64,000 nt of DNA, from assembly GCA_040285745.1 (NCBI GenBank), contig JAUFOR010000008.1:1736001-1800000 (forward strand). Direction: 5' to 3'. Below, in pieces: positions 48,100 through 57,523 of the stretch; the first letter of the stretch is position 1, and each line of letters opens with the position of its first letter. Under the pieces are notes generated by a model. The model did no database searches. It was not told the origin of the DNA and saw nothing but the letters and a program-made list of their open reading frames with translations. This stretch comes from Barthelona sp. PCE. Its lineage: Eukaryota; Metamonada: BaSk clade. The translations under genes and the position numbers were made by a program.

Positions 48100-50511
48100 A
48101 TGACCTTTAGCTCATCATTGCATTTGTTTCTATATTTCATTCTGTTAATTACATTTTTTAACCAATGTTTGGCCGCTGTAGACATGTCTCCTGAACGGAG
48201 CAGTGACCGAAAAATCATAGATTGCTCACCTACCGAAAAAATTAGTTTAAATCCATTAAATTCACATATCACTGAAGATATGGTGTATAAGGGTGTCACA
48301 TTCCATAAAATTGAAGTTCCAGACAGTATTGTGAAAGGTGTACCTTTTTCTATTACAGCTCATTTTACTACTTCAGTTATTAACGATACTGTCTGTGGAC
48401 CGTCACATTTTTTCATTGAAGTGAACGGCAAACAGACGGAGCATCTCATCCACAACCTGTGTGACGATAACAAACAATTTCTTTCAGAATTGACTTTCAA
48501 GGAACTGATAGTTCACACCTACTGGACAACAAATATTAAAGTCACAAGTGACTATGGTAACCGTGAAGCAAGCACATGGTCTCTTCCAGGTCTAATAACA
48601 CTCATTCCACCAATTGTTCTTGTCATTGTCTCTATCAAGACCAAGATGACATTCCCGAGTATTCTACTATCGCTTTGGTTGGGTTGTACATTCATAAGAA
48701 AATTCAACCCTATAACAGGTCTTCTGGACCTAGTGGGTGATCTTTTTGTTGATGTTGCAAGTGAACGTGGCACTGCAAGTATCTTTATTTTTACATTTCT
48801 ACTCGCTGCAGTGACTGCATTCCTTGCAAGATCAAGTGGTTCGAGCGCACTGGTTGATCTGGCCAAAAGATTTGCTTCATCCCCTCGAAAGAGTATGATT
48901 ACAGCAATCGTACTCGCATTTGTTTTATTCTTCGATGACTATGCTTGCTTGATTGTAACTATTTCTGTCATGCGACCAATTTTTTCTAATATGAATATTA
49001 CAGCAGTGAAATTAGCGCATATTGCAGATGTTTCCGCTTCTACATTGTGTTCATGTATGGTTATCACAAGTTGGATCGGTTTTATGTCCAGTATCTTGGA
49101 AAGCCAGCTTTCTATCGTATATATCAAGAGCGACCCAATATCTTTCATTATTAAGAGCATTCCATTTGCGTTTTATCCACTAGTGAACTACTTTTTAATG
49201 CTGGTCACTGTTTTTTCTGGTAAAGAAATGGGAAAAATGTACTACTTTGAATCTAAAGCTAATACTATGGTCACTGAGACTGCACAAAACGATCGACAGG
49301 TTGATAAACGTGTCGTCCAGAAACTCCGTCGTAAGTTCCAGGGTATGGGCCTATCTCGTCTCATGCGTCCTGAAAAAGAAAGTGATAGCGAAAGTGATAA
49401 TGATATTGATGCTGAAGCGCTTGTTTCTGTCGCTAAAACAATATATCAGGAAATTGGAGGTGAGGACCCACATATCCAAGAACCTGACTATGATAGCGCT
49501 GATGAACTTGATAAGCATAAGATTACAAAAGTATCCCCTCTAAACGCCCTACTCCCCATTTTTGTAATTTTCATTGTCTTGGTGTCAAGTATCGTTTTCA
49601 TTGGTATCAGACGTGTCATTGTTATTAAAGATGAGTGCTACGACGACTTGAACTATTACAAAAACCTAGGTAGATTGCGCGACTATAACAGCACAAAGAC
49701 GAGGTGCGAATCTTATTCTTTAACTCCAATGGACATCCTTGAACACACAGACCCTTACGTGGCTATACTGTGGGCATCCTCAGTGGGTGTTTTAGTTGCT
49801 GCTGCTGTATGCTTCTTCAAAAAGATTTTATCGGCTGAAGAGACATTACAAACTTTTTATGGAGGTTGCAAATCTGTCATCGAGGCCATATGTTCGCTTC
49901 TTGGGGCGTTCTCATTGGGTGTAATGGTGTCCCAGCTGCAAGCTACAACCTGGCTTGCTCAAGTTATTGGCGGAACAATCCCAACATTCTTGTTACCTAT
50001 GGTAACCTTCTTCCTCGCTGCAATGTGTAATCTTGCGAGCGGCTCCACATTTTCCACTATGTCTCTCCTCTACCCTTTCGTCTTCCAAATCGCACATCAT
50101 TTGCATCTACGTGGCGAGGTAGAGATCATTTTTTCATCAGTTGGTAGTGTTGTTGCTGGTTCTTTATTCGGATCAAACCTCTCATTTGGATCTGACTGCT
50201 CTGTATTAAGCAGTATGTTAAGTGGCTGCACAGTTTTTGATCATGTTACCACTATGCTTTCATACACAATTATCAGTGGAGTTACCTCATCAATCCTCTG
50301 TGTTCTCGCAGGGCTTGGTGTCTCCCCTATTATTTGCCTTGCTTTGGGGTTCACTTCTGTATTGATCATCGTCTTGGTCTTTGGCAAATCAGTACATCGT
50401 ACAGCAAAACGTGTACGCAGAGCTTCAGAAGTCGAAGATGAGCAGAATCTTCGTATAATTCCTCGCAATCAGACTCCTGTTCTTAATGAAGAGACTCCAC
50501 TACTCAGTTAA
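48100..50511 (+). CDS. NhaC-family sodium/proton antiporter
   Basis: A cation/proton exchanger of 803 aa. It begins with a signal peptide (FLYFILLITFFNQCLA) and about 130 lumenal or extracellular residues, then about ten membrane spans. The central NhaC block is clear: LFFDDYACLIVTISVMRPIF and AHIADVSASTLCSCMVITSW. A cytoplasmic loop (about 380-475) is acidic and Ser-rich (ESDSESDNDIDAE), and a lumenal loop (about 505-545) separates the two membrane halves. The C-terminal half has the matching LASGSTFSTMSLLYPF and LFGSNLSFGSDCSVLSS. The C-tail ends in NEETPLLS, an acidic-dileucine sorting signal for lysosome-like vesicles. The TAA stop is two bases from the convergent gene's stop. Confidence 0.88.
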   Translation: MTFSSSLHLFLYFILLITFFNQCLAAVDMSPERSSDRKIIDCSPTEKISLNPLNSHITEDMVYKGVTFHKIEVPDSIVKGVPFSITAHFTTSVINDTVCGPSHFFIEVNGKQTEHLIHNLCDDNKQFLSELTFKELIVHTYWTTNIKVTSDYGNREASTWSLPGLITLIPPIVLVIVSIKTKMTFPSILLSLWLGCTFIRKFNPITGLLDLVGDLFVDVASERGTASIFIFTFLLAAVTAFLARSSGSSALVDLAKRFASSPRKSMITAIVLAFVLFFDDYACLIVTISVMRPIFSNMNITAVKLAHIADVSASTLCSCMVITSWIGFMSSILESQLSIVYIKSDPISFIIKSIPFAFYPLVNYFLMLVTVFSGKEMGKMYYFESKANTMVTETAQNDRQVDKRVVQKLRRKFQGMGLSRLMRPEKESDSESDNDIDAEALVSVAKTIYQEIGGEDPHIQEPDYDSADELDKHKITKVSPLNALLPIFVIFIVLVSSIVFIGIRRVIVIKDECYDDLNYYKNLGRLRDYNSTKTRCESYSLTPMDILEHTDPYVAILWASSVGVLVAAAVCFFKKILSAEETLQTFYGGCKSVIEAICSLLGAFSLGVMVSQLQATTWLAQVIGGTIPTFLLPMVTFFLAAMCNLASGSTFSTMSLLYPFVFQIAHHLHLRGEVEIIFSSVGSVVAGSLFGSNLSFGSDCSVLSSMLSGCTVFDHVTTMLSYTIISGVTSSILCVLAGLGVSPIICLALGFTSVLIIVLVFGKSVHRTAKRVRRASEVEDEQNLRIIPRNQTPVLNEETPLLS

Positions 50512-50513
50512 TA

Positions 50514-51569
50514 TTACTCCCTTCTTCCTCTCTCTTGTAAAGGATTACTTATTGTTGGTCCTCTTTTCCTGCAAAGACCGCAGAACCCGCCAGACTCAAC
50601 CGTTTCAAAGAGTGGTAACGGATAGTTTGGCAATGTGGGTGTGTTTTTCAATACAATGTTTTCTGCCTTTGGTGGAGTTAAAAGTTTCTGTGGGGTTGCT
50701 GTGAACGGTAATGGGATAGGTGGCAAATGACTGCTAAACTCTTTGTGCCTGATAGACGCCGTGTGTGTTGACGAGTGTGTGATAACGACATCATCGTACT
50801 TATTAAACTGCTCGATGTCTGAGGTCTTGCTGCTTGCATCAATCGATGTTGATGGTGTCAGTAGGGGTGAAGATGTGCTACGTATTGCGCGCATTGTTTG
50901 GGGTTGGTTCTTGAGAATCATGAGTCGATGCGGCTCGCTTTCACGATCACTTTGCACTGACGGCGATAGTCTGTTAGAGTCCTGATCTATATCCAAGTCA
51001 AGCTCAATATCTGAATCCATTTCCGGTATAGTAATGGATTGTGGTTGAGATGAAGCAACTGATGACACACTTACAGGAGAGTTTTCACCTATTTCATGTT
51101 GAGGAAGCAGTTTAGCTGATCGTGGTTCCGGTTCCTCATCCTTTAACTGGGTTAATGTATCGATACGATTGGCCATGAGCACAAGAGAATCCTGAAATCC
51201 ATCAAAAACAGGTTTAAGTGACTCAAAAATTCTGTCTAACAATTCTTCCTGAGACTCTGTAACGCTATCCCTAAGCTTTGAATGGCTTGATTCAAGCGCA
51301 TCAATGCGGGTTTGCATCACTGCAAGCTGCTGGCGCATAGAATCACTCGTTGAAGCAACATTTAAAAAAATTTCCTTATCACTTCGTTCTGCAGTGATTT
51401 TTGGTTTCTTGTGTAACGCTCGACGCAAGTTGCGCGTTTTTGCCGTGTCACGCGACACAGAAACAGTGCGTACACCCCTATCCAAGTTAATGGATAAAAC
51501 AGGAGGCTCTCTCCGCTTTTTCCTGCGTTTGGTCGTTGTTTTACGATTTTGGTGGTATTTAGTTGACAT
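50514..51569 (-). CDS. Coiled-coil protein, 351 aa, unrecognised
   Basis: No family recognised. The N-terminus is very basic (TTTKRRKKRREPP, then TRNLRRALHKKPKITAERS), suggesting nuclear targeting or nucleic acid binding. A coiled coil runs about residues 80-155 (DSMRQQLAVMQTRIDALESS). The rest is Ser/Pro-rich and acidic, with proline-rich patches (HLPPIPLPFTATPQK). The start is the ATG at 51569, because CATATTCCTTTTGCA at 51595-51609 looks like the promoter element. An upstream in-frame ATG at 51635 would add a false-looking signal peptide (MVEQFVLLCIFLLHFLGTAY). Confidence 0.6.
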   Translation of the reverse strand: MSTKYHQNRKTTTKRRKKRREPPVLSINLDRGVRTVSVSRDTAKTRNLRRALHKKPKITAERSDKEIFLNVASTSDSMRQQLAVMQTRIDALESSHSKLRDSVTESQEELLDRIFESLKPVFDGFQDSLVLMANRIDTLTQLKDEEPEPRSAKLLPQHEIGENSPVSVSSVASSQPQSITIPEMDSDIELDLDIDQDSNRLSPSVQSDRESEPHRLMILKNQPQTMRAIRSTSSPLLTPSTSIDASSKTSDIEQFNKYDDVVITHSSTHTASIRHKEFSSHLPPIPLPFTATPQKLLTPPKAENIVLKNTPTLPNYPLPLFETVESGGFCGLCRKRGPTISNPLQERGRRE

Positions 51570-51688
51570 TTCACTGTATGCGGTACCCAAAAAATGCAAA
51601 AGGAATATGCAAAGTAAAACAAACTGCTCCACCATTTAACATACTACGCAATTATTTACTGTTGAGACACGTTCCATCTTGCCCTGTA

Positions 51689-53011
51689 TCACTCCCCTGT
51701 CAACTTAATATCAGCTAGACCACATGCATAGCTGAACCACTCTGGCACCTCTGTGAAATAATGTTCCACGAACTTATTCACAAACACCTCTAGTGTCCCT
51801 GTCAAAACAGACCACCGGATTGCGTTGGTGAAGTTGTGCAAGAACTGGAAGTTGTGAATAGTCAACAAACGACAGAATGCCGATCTCTGACCTGTAGCGT
51901 TGAGTGCAATGAGGCCATTCTTTGTGTAGTTGCTGCAGCACTCACAATCACAGTTCGGATCAACAAGTTCACAGTCGGTATCATCCTGCAAAACATCCAC
52001 AAAACCACGAGAAGTGATAGCTCGACCGAAACGTGCTGTACGTGCCGGGAAAACACAGTCAAAATGATCAGCACCCATCAAGACGCATGCCAGGATATCT
52101 TCCGGATATCCAACACCCATAACATAACGAGGGCGATCGGGCGGAAGTTCCTCACATGATATGCGCACCATTCGGCAGAAGTCGGACTTCTCCTCACCGC
52201 CACTGAGCCCGCCTATGGCCCAACCCTCCAATGGGCGCTTGGCGATCTCTCTGGCTGACCACCTTCTAATCTCATCATCGAGCGCACCGTGGACTATCGC
52301 ATATAGGATAGTATCCTTCCGCTGCTTTGCTGCAATCTGCCTATCAAGCCATCTGATAGAACGTTCTGCTGCTTCCTTCACACGGTCTCTACTCTCTTCC
52401 AGTACATGCACAACATCATCCAACTGCATCATGATATCCGCGCCCAATTTCTCTTGGAGATCGACTGCGTCCTCTGGGGTCAACGTGAGGACTGCGTCTG
52501 AGTGTGTGGACTTGAATTTGACCCCCTTCTCAGTTACAATTGCCAAAGAGGAAAGAGAGACGAGCTGAAATCCTCCGCTATCCGTCAACATACACTTATT
52601 ATACTTCTCGAAGGTATGTAGGCCACCGTGATCAGCAATTGAATCGGCTCCAGGGTTCAGACTGCAATGATACGTATTTGCAAGAATCATTTGAGATCCT
52701 GTCTGCTCTAATTGCTCAGGTGTAAGACCCTTCACTGTTGCGTTCGTACCCACGGGCATGAACATTGGCGTAAGATTGGTTCCATGTGGAAGGACTACCC
52801 TTGTGAAACGAGAAAAATGATCCTGTGCAAAAACTGTACAATTCAGTGTTTCTCCATCAAATCTGTGTAATGCCCCATCCTCCAATGTGTCCATCAATTC
52901 ATCTGTGATGGTGGGAGGTACTTTAGGCCATAAAGAGCCATTATACTGAATTTCTTTCCCATGCGTACTCCCATTGTGGCATATTTGCTGTTTTGTCTCC
53001 ACTTGCTGCAT
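51689..53011 (-). CDS. Queuine tRNA-ribosyltransferase, catalytic subunit
   Basis: A tRNA-guanine transglycosylase that exchanges guanine-34 for queuine in GUN-anticodon tRNAs. The 440-aa protein carries LTDSGGFQLVSL (substrate-binding Asp), YVMGVGYPEDIL and the zinc-binding CDCECC followed later by LTIHNFQFLHN (Cys-Cys-Cys-His). The nucleophile Asp fits DHFDCVFPARTARFG. About 30 extra residues precede the barrel. The second eukaryotic subunit (QTRT2) is not seen in this window. A TCATCCTTTTTGCA element lies at 53021-53034, close before the ATG. Confidence 0.92.
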   Translation of the reverse strand: MQQVETKQQICHNGSTHGKEIQYNGSLWPKVPPTITDELMDTLEDGALHRFDGETLNCTVFAQDHFSRFTRVVLPHGTNLTPMFMPVGTNATVKGLTPEQLEQTGSQMILANTYHCSLNPGADSIADHGGLHTFEKYNKCMLTDSGGFQLVSLSSLAIVTEKGVKFKSTHSDAVLTLTPEDAVDLQEKLGADIMMQLDDVVHVLEESRDRVKEAAERSIRWLDRQIAAKQRKDTILYAIVHGALDDEIRRWSAREIAKRPLEGWAIGGLSGGEEKSDFCRMVRISCEELPPDRPRYVMGVGYPEDILACVLMGADHFDCVFPARTARFGRAITSRGFVDVLQDDTDCELVDPNCDCECCSNYTKNGLIALNATGQRSAFCRLLTIHNFQFLHNFTNAIRWSVLTGTLEVFVNKFVEHYFTEVPEWFSYACGLADIKLTGE

Positions 53012-53020
53012 CTTTGCTTT

Positions 53021-53034
53021 TGCAAAAAGGATGA
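53021..53034 (-). promoter_or_regulatory. CCTTTTTGCA start-site element of the TGT gene
   Basis: Minus-strand TCATCCTTTTTGCA, 10-23 bases before the ATG at 53011; a variant of the recurring motif. Confidence 0.5.
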
Positions 53035-53089
53035 AAATGTGTTATAAGAAATATTCCCGTTTCTTTTCACTTGTAATCTTTAAAGGAAA

Positions 53090-54451
53090 ATGAACCTGCC
53101 CCACATCCTTGAAGACGAGCGAGATTGGCTCTCAGAATTCTCCAGAATGCAGAAAATGGGCTCAGGAAGTTTTGGAACTGTTTATAGCGCACTGCATAAA
53201 GTTAGCGGGGAAACCGTTGCGTTAAAGGAGATCAACGTGTCTTCCTTCTCTGAAACTGTAATGCAAACCTTCAGAGAAGAAGTACGTATGCTTCACCAAC
53301 TTAACCATAACAATGTTGTTGGATATTTTGGTAGTTTTTTCAACGTAAAGAAGGACAAGTTATATATAGTGACTGAATACGCCGATGCTGGGTCATTAGA
53401 TGATCTGTTAAAGATATATTCATTTTCCCCTAGCGATGAGCGTGTTATAGCATTTATTGCTCGTGAATTACTGAGCGGAATAACTCATCTCCACGAGAAC
53501 AAACTCATGCACAGAGATATTAAGGGCGGTAATGTTCTTTTGTCACGAAACGGTGACGTCAAGATTTGCGATTTTGGTGTTTCAAAAATGATGGAAGCAA
53601 CAGTAGATCAGGCTCACACGTTTGTTGGAAGTATGCTGTGGATGGCCCCTGAACAAATTGGTGCTCGAATTAGCGATCACAAGGAGTACGGATTTGCCGT
53701 CGATATTTGGGCTTTTGGCATTACCCTAATTGAGCTGGCTGATGGTGTCCCACCCCATGCAAATCTTAAGACATGGGCAGTCATGAACGCAATCACAAAC
53801 GGCGACCCACCAACGGTTAAAACCCAAGGATACTCACCTCTCTTCATTGATTTCCTCTCAAAATGTCTCGTTGTTGACCCACAACAGAGATGGAAGCCCA
53901 GACAACTGCTCAGCCATCCATTTTTGAGTAACGCTTGTCCCAAACAAGTTATATTGGATCTACTGAACTTAAATATGAGTACAGTCTCAACTCACAGTAC
54001 ATTCCTACAACCAAATCTCGAGACGGTTGTTGTCAACGACTCACCGCGTGTTGAAGAGAAGAATGCGCCTGCACCTTTTAGTTCACAGTTTATATCAAGT
54101 GAAACTGTTGTTATGAACAGTGACACTGTAGTTATGGGCAATACAGAGACTGTCGTTATGGGTAATACGGAAACTGTCGTTATGGGTAAGGGTCAGGCTG
54201 CATACAACAACGATACATTTCAATTTACGAATGCTGAATCTACAGTGCAGTTGGCGAATCCAGCATTCGTAGTATCACCCAATATGATACGTAAACTCTC
54301 CCCAACACCGAGTCGGTTCCGTAAATACGATCATGTCAGCCACGATCAATTGCGGGAAACATATGTTCGCTTGATGCAAGAGGAAGAAGAGCTGAAGGAG
54401 AGGCTGAAGCAGTTGGAGGAGGAGCGTCTTTACATTGCAGGCAAAATTTAA
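53090..54451 (+). CDS. Ste20/MST-like serine/threonine kinase with TVVM repeats
   Basis: A 453-aa STE-group kinase. The domain covers about 17-285: GSGSFGTVY, catalytic Lys46 in VALKEINV, HRDIKGGNVLL (the GGN variant seen in Ste20 kinases), DFGVSKM, and GSMLWMAPEQI (Ser replaces the usual Thr of GTPxWMAPE). After it, four ETVVV/ETVVM/DTVVM copies (about 310-365) include a near-perfect tandem repeat. They resemble the phospho-Thr-Met linker motifs of MST1/2. The last ~40 residues are a coiled coil (LRETYVRLMQEEEELKERLK) placed where a SARAH domain sits in Hippo/MST. A TTTCTTTTCACTTG element precedes the ATG. Kinase identity is firm; the MST assignment is inferred. Confidence 0.88.
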   Translation: MNLPHILEDERDWLSEFSRMQKMGSGSFGTVYSALHKVSGETVALKEINVSSFSETVMQTFREEVRMLHQLNHNNVVGYFGSFFNVKKDKLYIVTEYADAGSLDDLLKIYSFSPSDERVIAFIARELLSGITHLHENKLMHRDIKGGNVLLSRNGDVKICDFGVSKMMEATVDQAHTFVGSMLWMAPEQIGARISDHKEYGFAVDIWAFGITLIELADGVPPHANLKTWAVMNAITNGDPPTVKTQGYSPLFIDFLSKCLVVDPQQRWKPRQLLSHPFLSNACPKQVILDLLNLNMSTVSTHSTFLQPNLETVVVNDSPRVEEKNAPAPFSSQFISSETVVMNSDTVVMGNTETVVMGNTETVVMGKGQAAYNNDTFQFTNAESTVQLANPAFVVSPNMIRKLSPTPSRFRKYDHVSHDQLRETYVRLMQEEEELKERLKQLEEERLYIAGKI

Positions 54452-54504
54452 TAAAAAACAAAATAAATACATACAACGTTTTACATAACACTTATAAGCG
54501 CTGC

Positions 54505-55728
54505 TTACTGCCAAACCTGAGTTTGACCCATGTGAGCGTAAACACGCATGGCACCAAGAACGACAAAAGCAAAGAGCTCGGAGGTGGGGAGCTGATTAGC
54601 CTGATCGAGGAAGAACTTGAGGTTGTAACTGTAGACGGGAGAATCTGAGGGGTTCTCAGCAAAGAAGATGGACTCAAGCTTGGTGGGGCAAGGAGGGCGG
54701 GGAGCCTGCTCCATATCAGACTTCTCAAGAAGACGAGAGTAGATGATACCAAACAAAGCCATAATCTCACGGTTCTGATATCCGTTGGCCTTCTCAAGGT
54801 GACGTTGGGGTTCCTTTAAGGTGACGAGACCTTGACCACATTCCTGAACGAGCAATTGCTCAACCTGGTTCATGGCACGGAAGCCACGGAGGTTACCCTT
54901 GACGGGCATACGCTGACCACGACCGATTCTCTCGGAGAGTAAGACGCAGATAGCAACGAGGGCGCGCTTATCAAGCTGGTTCTGTTGGAACATTTGGAGG
55001 TACTGCTGGAACTGAGGGAAGATGGCGGGTTGGGGACCGTTCTCACGCATGACAGTTTGAGCAAAGAACTCTTGAGGGAGACGATAACCGGGTTGCCATT
55101 GGTTGAACTGCTGAGGAGCAGGCTGGAGCTGAGTGGGGTTTCCGAGGAAAGAGCACTGAGCGTTGACGAACTGTTGAGGAGGACGGAAAGAGATAGGGGC
55201 AGGCTGACCTTGAGGAGCAAAGAAAGGGTTGTTTGAAGGAGCAAACATATTCTGCTGAGGTTGGGGCTGCATACCAGGCATACCCATACCGGGTTGACCC
55301 ATACCAGGCTGACCCATACCCATACCGGGCTGACCCATACCAGGCTGCATTCCGGGCATACCCATACCGGGTTGACCCATGCCAGGCTGACCCATACCCA
55401 TACCGGGCTGGCCCATACCAGGCTGCATACCGGGCATACCCATGCCAGGCTGGCCCATACCCATACCGGGTTGACCCATACCCATACCAGGCTGACCCAT
55501 ACCCATACCAGGCTGACCCATACCCATACCGGGCTGGCCCATACCAGGCTGCATTCCGGGCATACCCATACCAGGCTGACCCATGCCAGGCTGGCCCATA
55601 CCCATACCGGGTTGACCCATGCCAGGCTGGCCAAAACCTTGGTTCATTTGGGGTTGACCAAAACCTTGGTTCATAGGCTGACCGTATTGTTGGGGCTGCT
55701 GACCGTACTGATTGGGTTGGTTAAACAT
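54505..55728 (-). CDS. Gly/Met/Pro/Gln-repeat protein with helical C-terminus
   Basis: A 407-aa protein with an extreme low-complexity half: residues about 30-155 repeat PGMGMGQ, PGMGQ and PGMGMPGMQ units. The C-terminal ~190 residues are non-repetitive, mostly helical and probably folded (for example LDKRALVAICVLLSERIG and REIMALFGIIYSRLLEKS). I do not recognise this domain. Codon use is strongly biased and C-rich, compared with neighbours, which suggests high expression. Such Met/Gly/Gln-rich tracts are seen in condensate-forming RNA-binding and vesicle-coat proteins, but that is only analogy. The ATG at 55728 is the first methionine of the Asn/Gln-rich start; an upstream in-frame extension lacks support. 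Confidence 0.7.
   Translation of the reverse strand: MFNQPNQYGQQPQQYGQPMNQGFGQPQMNQGFGQPGMGQPGMGMGQPGMGQPGMGMPGMQPGMGQPGMGMGQPGMGMGQPGMGMGQPGMGMGQPGMGMPGMQPGMGQPGMGMGQPGMGQPGMGMPGMQPGMGQPGMGMGQPGMGQPGMGMPGMQPQPQQNMFAPSNNPFFAPQGQPAPISFRPPQQFVNAQCSFLGNPTQLQPAPQQFNQWQPGYRLPQEFFAQTVMRENGPQPAIFPQFQQYLQMFQQNQLDKRALVAICVLLSERIGRGQRMPVKGNLRGFRAMNQVEQLLVQECGQGLVTLKEPQRHLEKANGYQNREIMALFGIIYSRLLEKSDMEQAPRPPCPTKLESIFFAENPSDSPVYSYNLKFFLDQANQLPTSELFAFVVLGAMRVYAHMGQTQVWQ
55259..55640. repeat. Tandem coding repeat (PGMGMGQ-type)
   Basis: About 380 bases of imperfect tandem units of roughly 15-24 bases, each starting near CCCATACC on the plus strand. The units combine into larger blocks of about 100-120 bases (a block ending in GGCTGCATTCCGGG or GGCTGCATACCGGG recurs), so the array has a higher-order period. 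Likely length-variable between strains. The open frame on the opposite strand is a by-product. Confidence 0.9.
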
Positions 55729-56040
55729 TGTTCTGTTATATATATTGGAATATAAAAGGAAAAGCAAGCTAAGTTGTTCTACTAATTTCTCATGCGCCAC
55801 ATGAAGCATAAACGTGCATATCTGTGCATTTACAAAGCAACATTTTCCCAAAAGGTCATAATTTGAGGTTTTAAACACAAACTAGATCCTCATTCTACAC
55901 AAGCTTTTGCTTCATCACATTGGTGATGATATGTATTTCCAAAACTCTTCCACAAACAATAAAATCATTTAAAAGCTAATAATAGCACTGCTACAAAATA
56001 TAAAAAAAAATGGTTTTTACAATAAATTATTCAGTAATAA
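55729..56040. other. Intergenic region, 312 bases
   Basis: Holds the promoter of the repeat protein (CTTTTCCTTTTATATTCC near 55748-55766) and the 3' end of the next ankyrin gene. The rest is AT-rich with no supported gene. Confidence 0.5.
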
Positions 56041-57234
56041 TCAACACCCCAGACCTAACTTACACTTATGCTCTCGCGACCTAACATCAACAGGTAAAAT
56101 TTGACCTGTTTCTGTATTATACTGTCTCTCAAGCGGCAAAACAACTTCTGGGAGTGTGGGAAAACAGCACTTACAACAGCACTGTGGGTGCAAAACGAAG
56201 GCGTGTAACGCATCGTTGGTTAAATAAAACATAGGTGGATTATCAAACATATCAAACACATCCAATCTGGCACCATGTTGAAGCAATAATGAAATTATCG
56301 CTAGATTATCCACAATACAAGCAGCATGGAGTGGACTTTGGTATAATTCTGCCCAAATCTTATTTGGATTGGCTCCACGAGTTAGCATCATGAGACACAT
56401 AGCATATTGATCTGTTCGAACCGCTTCATGTAATGGAGAAATGCCGTATGGGTCTAATGCCTCGAAATCTGCCTTAAATTCGTCAATTAGATACTCTGCC
56501 ACTTTGACATGTCGTCCTTCAATGGCATAATGGAGTGGCATCTTATTAAACTTATCTCTGGTATTAACCAGCTCAACTACATTCTTCTTCTGGTTCATAA
56601 TCGTCGACGATAGATCCTTGAACGCCAGTGTCATGCCTTGTTCAGCCAATATATGAAGTAAATTGGCGCCTTTCTCATACTCGTAATCAATTTGAACTTT
56701 ATCTCGAAGTAGAGCGTATACATTATGACAACCTTTGTGGTACGCCATGACTATCGGGGGTATACAAAATACCGACGGTTCAAAACGTAAATGGATTCTC
56801 ACATCCTTCAAAATAACAGGTGAATCAACGTTGCATCCAGCGAAAATCAATTCCATTGCAATGTATTCGTTCCTAGTATATAATGATGCCATGAGCGGTG
56901 TGAACCCAACTACATTGTTGCTCTCTGCAAAATAATCATACCTTTTGAAATCTATGATGTGCTGCAGTTTTAGCGGTGGAAATTCTTTTACCACTCTTGA
57001 TACCATGTCTCGGTCTCCCATAAAGCAGATTTGCCAAAGGAAATTGGCCATCTGATATCGTTGCCAAACTGACAATGTTCTTGGTACATAACAAAAATGC
57101 TGTTTGGAAAATCGATACTTCCTGGCAATATACTTGTTACGACCGAACTTTAAAATGCGTTCCTTTCCCTCTTCCTCTGAATCAAATTCGTCTAATTCTG
57201 AATCTATATCCTCACTTCTTACGATCAAAGCCAT
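56041..57234 (-). CDS. Ankyrin-repeat protein, 397 aa
   Basis: About six ankyrin repeats between residues 105 and 345: VVGFTPLMASLYTRNEYIAM, ANLLHILAEQGM, FNKMPLHYAIEGRHVKVAEY, YGISPLHEAVRTDQYAMCLM and QSPLHAACIVDNLAIISLLL. The N-terminus is acidic (DIDSELDEFDSEEEGKE), and a Cys cluster follows the repeats (HPQCCCKCCFP), which might bind metal or be palmitoylated. No enzymatic domain. A protein-interaction scaffold is the most that can be said. Confidence 0.8.
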   Translation of the reverse strand: MALIVRSEDIDSELDEFDSEEEGKERILKFGRNKYIARKYRFSKQHFCYVPRTLSVWQRYQMANFLWQICFMGDRDMVSRVVKEFPPLKLQHIIDFKRYDYFAESNNVVGFTPLMASLYTRNEYIAMELIFAGCNVDSPVILKDVRIHLRFEPSVFCIPPIVMAYHKGCHNVYALLRDKVQIDYEYEKGANLLHILAEQGMTLAFKDLSSTIMNQKKNVVELVNTRDKFNKMPLHYAIEGRHVKVAEYLIDEFKADFEALDPYGISPLHEAVRTDQYAMCLMMLTRGANPNKIWAELYQSPLHAACIVDNLAIISLLLQHGARLDVFDMFDNPPMFYLTNDALHAFVLHPQCCCKCCFPTLPEVVLPLERQYNTETGQILPVDVRSREHKCKLGLGC

Positions 57235-57523
57235 TTTTCACAATATAATATATATGTTCGCTTTAATGCGTTTACAGTGGCGTAAATCGTTTCGGAGGGA
57301 TGGAGAAGGGATAAAAACCTTAAAACAAAAATAGAAAAGTTTTTTCCTTCTAAGCTTCTCTAAAAACAATAAGTTATGGCTGTACGAAGTATTTAATCTA
57401 AAGTAAGACTCGTACTACCAAAAAAATACCGGAAATACCGAACAATGTGACTTTCACAAATACAGATTCTATATCACAACTCTTTCAAAATGATCTTATT
57501 TACACATTTGTGTTTGCTACTAC

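Noticed and set aside
51570-51635. Signal peptide on the coiled-coil protein (MVEQFVLLCIFLLHFLG)
   Set aside because: A CATATTCCTTTTGCA start-site element sits inside it, and the following sequence is basic and nuclear-looking.
55261-55755. Long plus-strand frame of Thr-His-Thr-Arg-Leu repeats opposite the PGMGMGQ gene
   Set aside because: It is the antisense reading of a tandem coding repeat. The minus-strand frame has a sensible start and a folded C-terminal domain.
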